From: Bacteroidota bacterium
GTDB lineage: Bacteria > Bacteroidota > Bacteroidia > Flavobacteriales > Weeksellaceae
Length of the DNA: 5,829 nt
NCBI GenBank assembly: GCA_023426625.1
Contig: JAFAAJ010000018.1
Span: forward strand, 1 to 5,829
Direction: 5' to 3'
The position numbers and the translations under genes are program-made. Positions 5,243 through 5,829 of the stretch are shown here, piece after piece (the stretch's first letter is position 1; each line of letters begins with the position of its first letter). Below the pieces are notes generated by a model that worked only from the letters and a program-made list of their open reading frames with translations, was not told the origin of the DNA and did no database searches.

Positions 5243-5829
5243 AAACAGTATTGAAGATATTATTATTGGGTTTTCTTATTTTTCAACCCTTATACGGGCA
5301 GAAAATTCCTAGTGATTCTCTGCTGAAAAAAGCCAAGGCAGAGATCTACAACAATCCTGATTACGCCATAAAGATTGTAAAAGGCCTACTTAAAGATGAA
5401 AAAGACATCGATAAATCCATCGAGATGTATAAGCTTCTTTCCACGGCAAACATTGCCAAGAGAGACTATGATGTATCTTTACATTATGCTTTGAAAGCAA
5501 AAGAACTCGCACAAAAGACCAATGACGTTAAAACCCAGACCAGTGTTTTGATTGCCATTGCCATACAATATCAGCAGATGCAGCTTTTCAGCAAAAGTCT
5601 TGAAACTTTAAATGAAGTGGATGAATTTCTAAAAAAGATGCCTGAAGACGATCCGCAAAAATATATTGAAACGGCAAGAACCTATGCTGTCCGAGGGATG
5701 ATCTATAAAAGCCAGACCAATGCCGAAATTGCCCTCGACAAATTCCTGTTTTCCATAAAGAATTTCGAAAAGGCAAACAAGAAAAGCACTTATCCCAATA
5801 TGAGTGTGGTATACTATAATATCGGATAT
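5239..5829 (+). CDS. Second AraC/TPR-type regulator paralogue, N-terminal part (3' end outside window)
   Basis: The frame starts at ATG 5239, inside the upstream stop (ATGA), and stays open to the window end, giving 197 residues. Residues 1-20 are a signal peptide (MKTVLKILLLGF, then PLYG|Q), matching the YG|Q site of the preceding protein. The mature N terminus aligns with its neighbour: LLKKAKAEIYNNPDYAI here and LVDKAFEKLYQNPDECI there, followed by TPR-like helices such as LLSTANIAKRDYDVSLHYAL (66-85) and a second pair near 100-133. The membrane segment and DNA-binding domain would lie beyond the window, so its identity as a regulator is inferred from the paralogue; a TPR protein without an output domain, or with a kinase, is possible. 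The four-base overlap implies translational coupling with the first gene. Confidence 0.85.
   Translation, partial: MKTVLKILLLGFLIFQPLYGQKIPSDSLLKKAKAEIYNNPDYAIKIVKGLLKDEKDIDKSIEMYKLLSTANIAKRDYDVSLHYALKAKELAQKTNDVKTQTSVLIAIAIQYQQMQLFSKSLETLNEVDEFLKKMPEDDPQKYIETARTYAVRGMIYKSQTNAEIALDKFLFSIKNFEKANKKSTYPNMSVVYYNIGY

Noticed and set aside
5588..5776. 62-codon open frame on the - strand
   Set aside because: It is antisense to the second TPR regulator, whose frame is open over its whole visible length.

Overview
The window looks like chromosomal DNA of a Flavobacteriia member, most like Chryseobacterium or a relative. The evidence is the AT-rich sequence, A/T-rich leaders without a usable Shine-Dalgarno before most starts, a type IX secretion (T9SS) C-terminal sorting domain, signal peptides ending in ..Q, and a tandem of membrane-anchored AraC-type regulators. 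The genus is inferred from protein character, not from a search.

Left block (1-1394, + strand): the 3' part of nadE (NAD+ synthetase), then after 12 bases a membrane-anchored barnase-type ribonuclease, then after 30 bases its barstar-type inhibitor. A strong hairpin with a T-run closes the block. The three genes could share one transcript. The ribonuclease keeps every barnase catalytic residue and carries two cysteines at positions that would form a disulfide. The inhibitor keeps the core barstar contacts, lacks two aromatic ones, and ends in a very acidic tail.

Middle block (1442-2752, - strand): a secreted protein of 436 residues with a signal peptide, six SxDGxxIxG-type (HAF-like) repeats that probably form a beta-propeller, and a T9SS type A sorting domain. 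It converges on the barstar gene across a terminator that can work in both directions.

Intergenic region (2753-3640): about 890 bases without an intact gene. It holds a pair of 19-base direct repeats, a small GC-richer patch with a possible stem, a second terminator-like hairpin, and, just beside that hairpin on the - strand, what I read as the frameshifted remnant of another T9SS sorting domain. The hairpin would otherwise be an orphan between two divergent genes, so the two observations support each other.

Right block (3641-5829, + strand): two tandem paralogues that overlap by four bases (ATGA). The first is complete: signal peptide, periplasmic TPR-like helices, one membrane segment and a cytoplasmic AraC-type DNA-binding domain. 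The second is cut by the window end after 197 codons and shows the matching signal peptide and N-terminal repeats. They look like a co-translated pair of transmembrane one-component regulators with no recognisable ligand or target.
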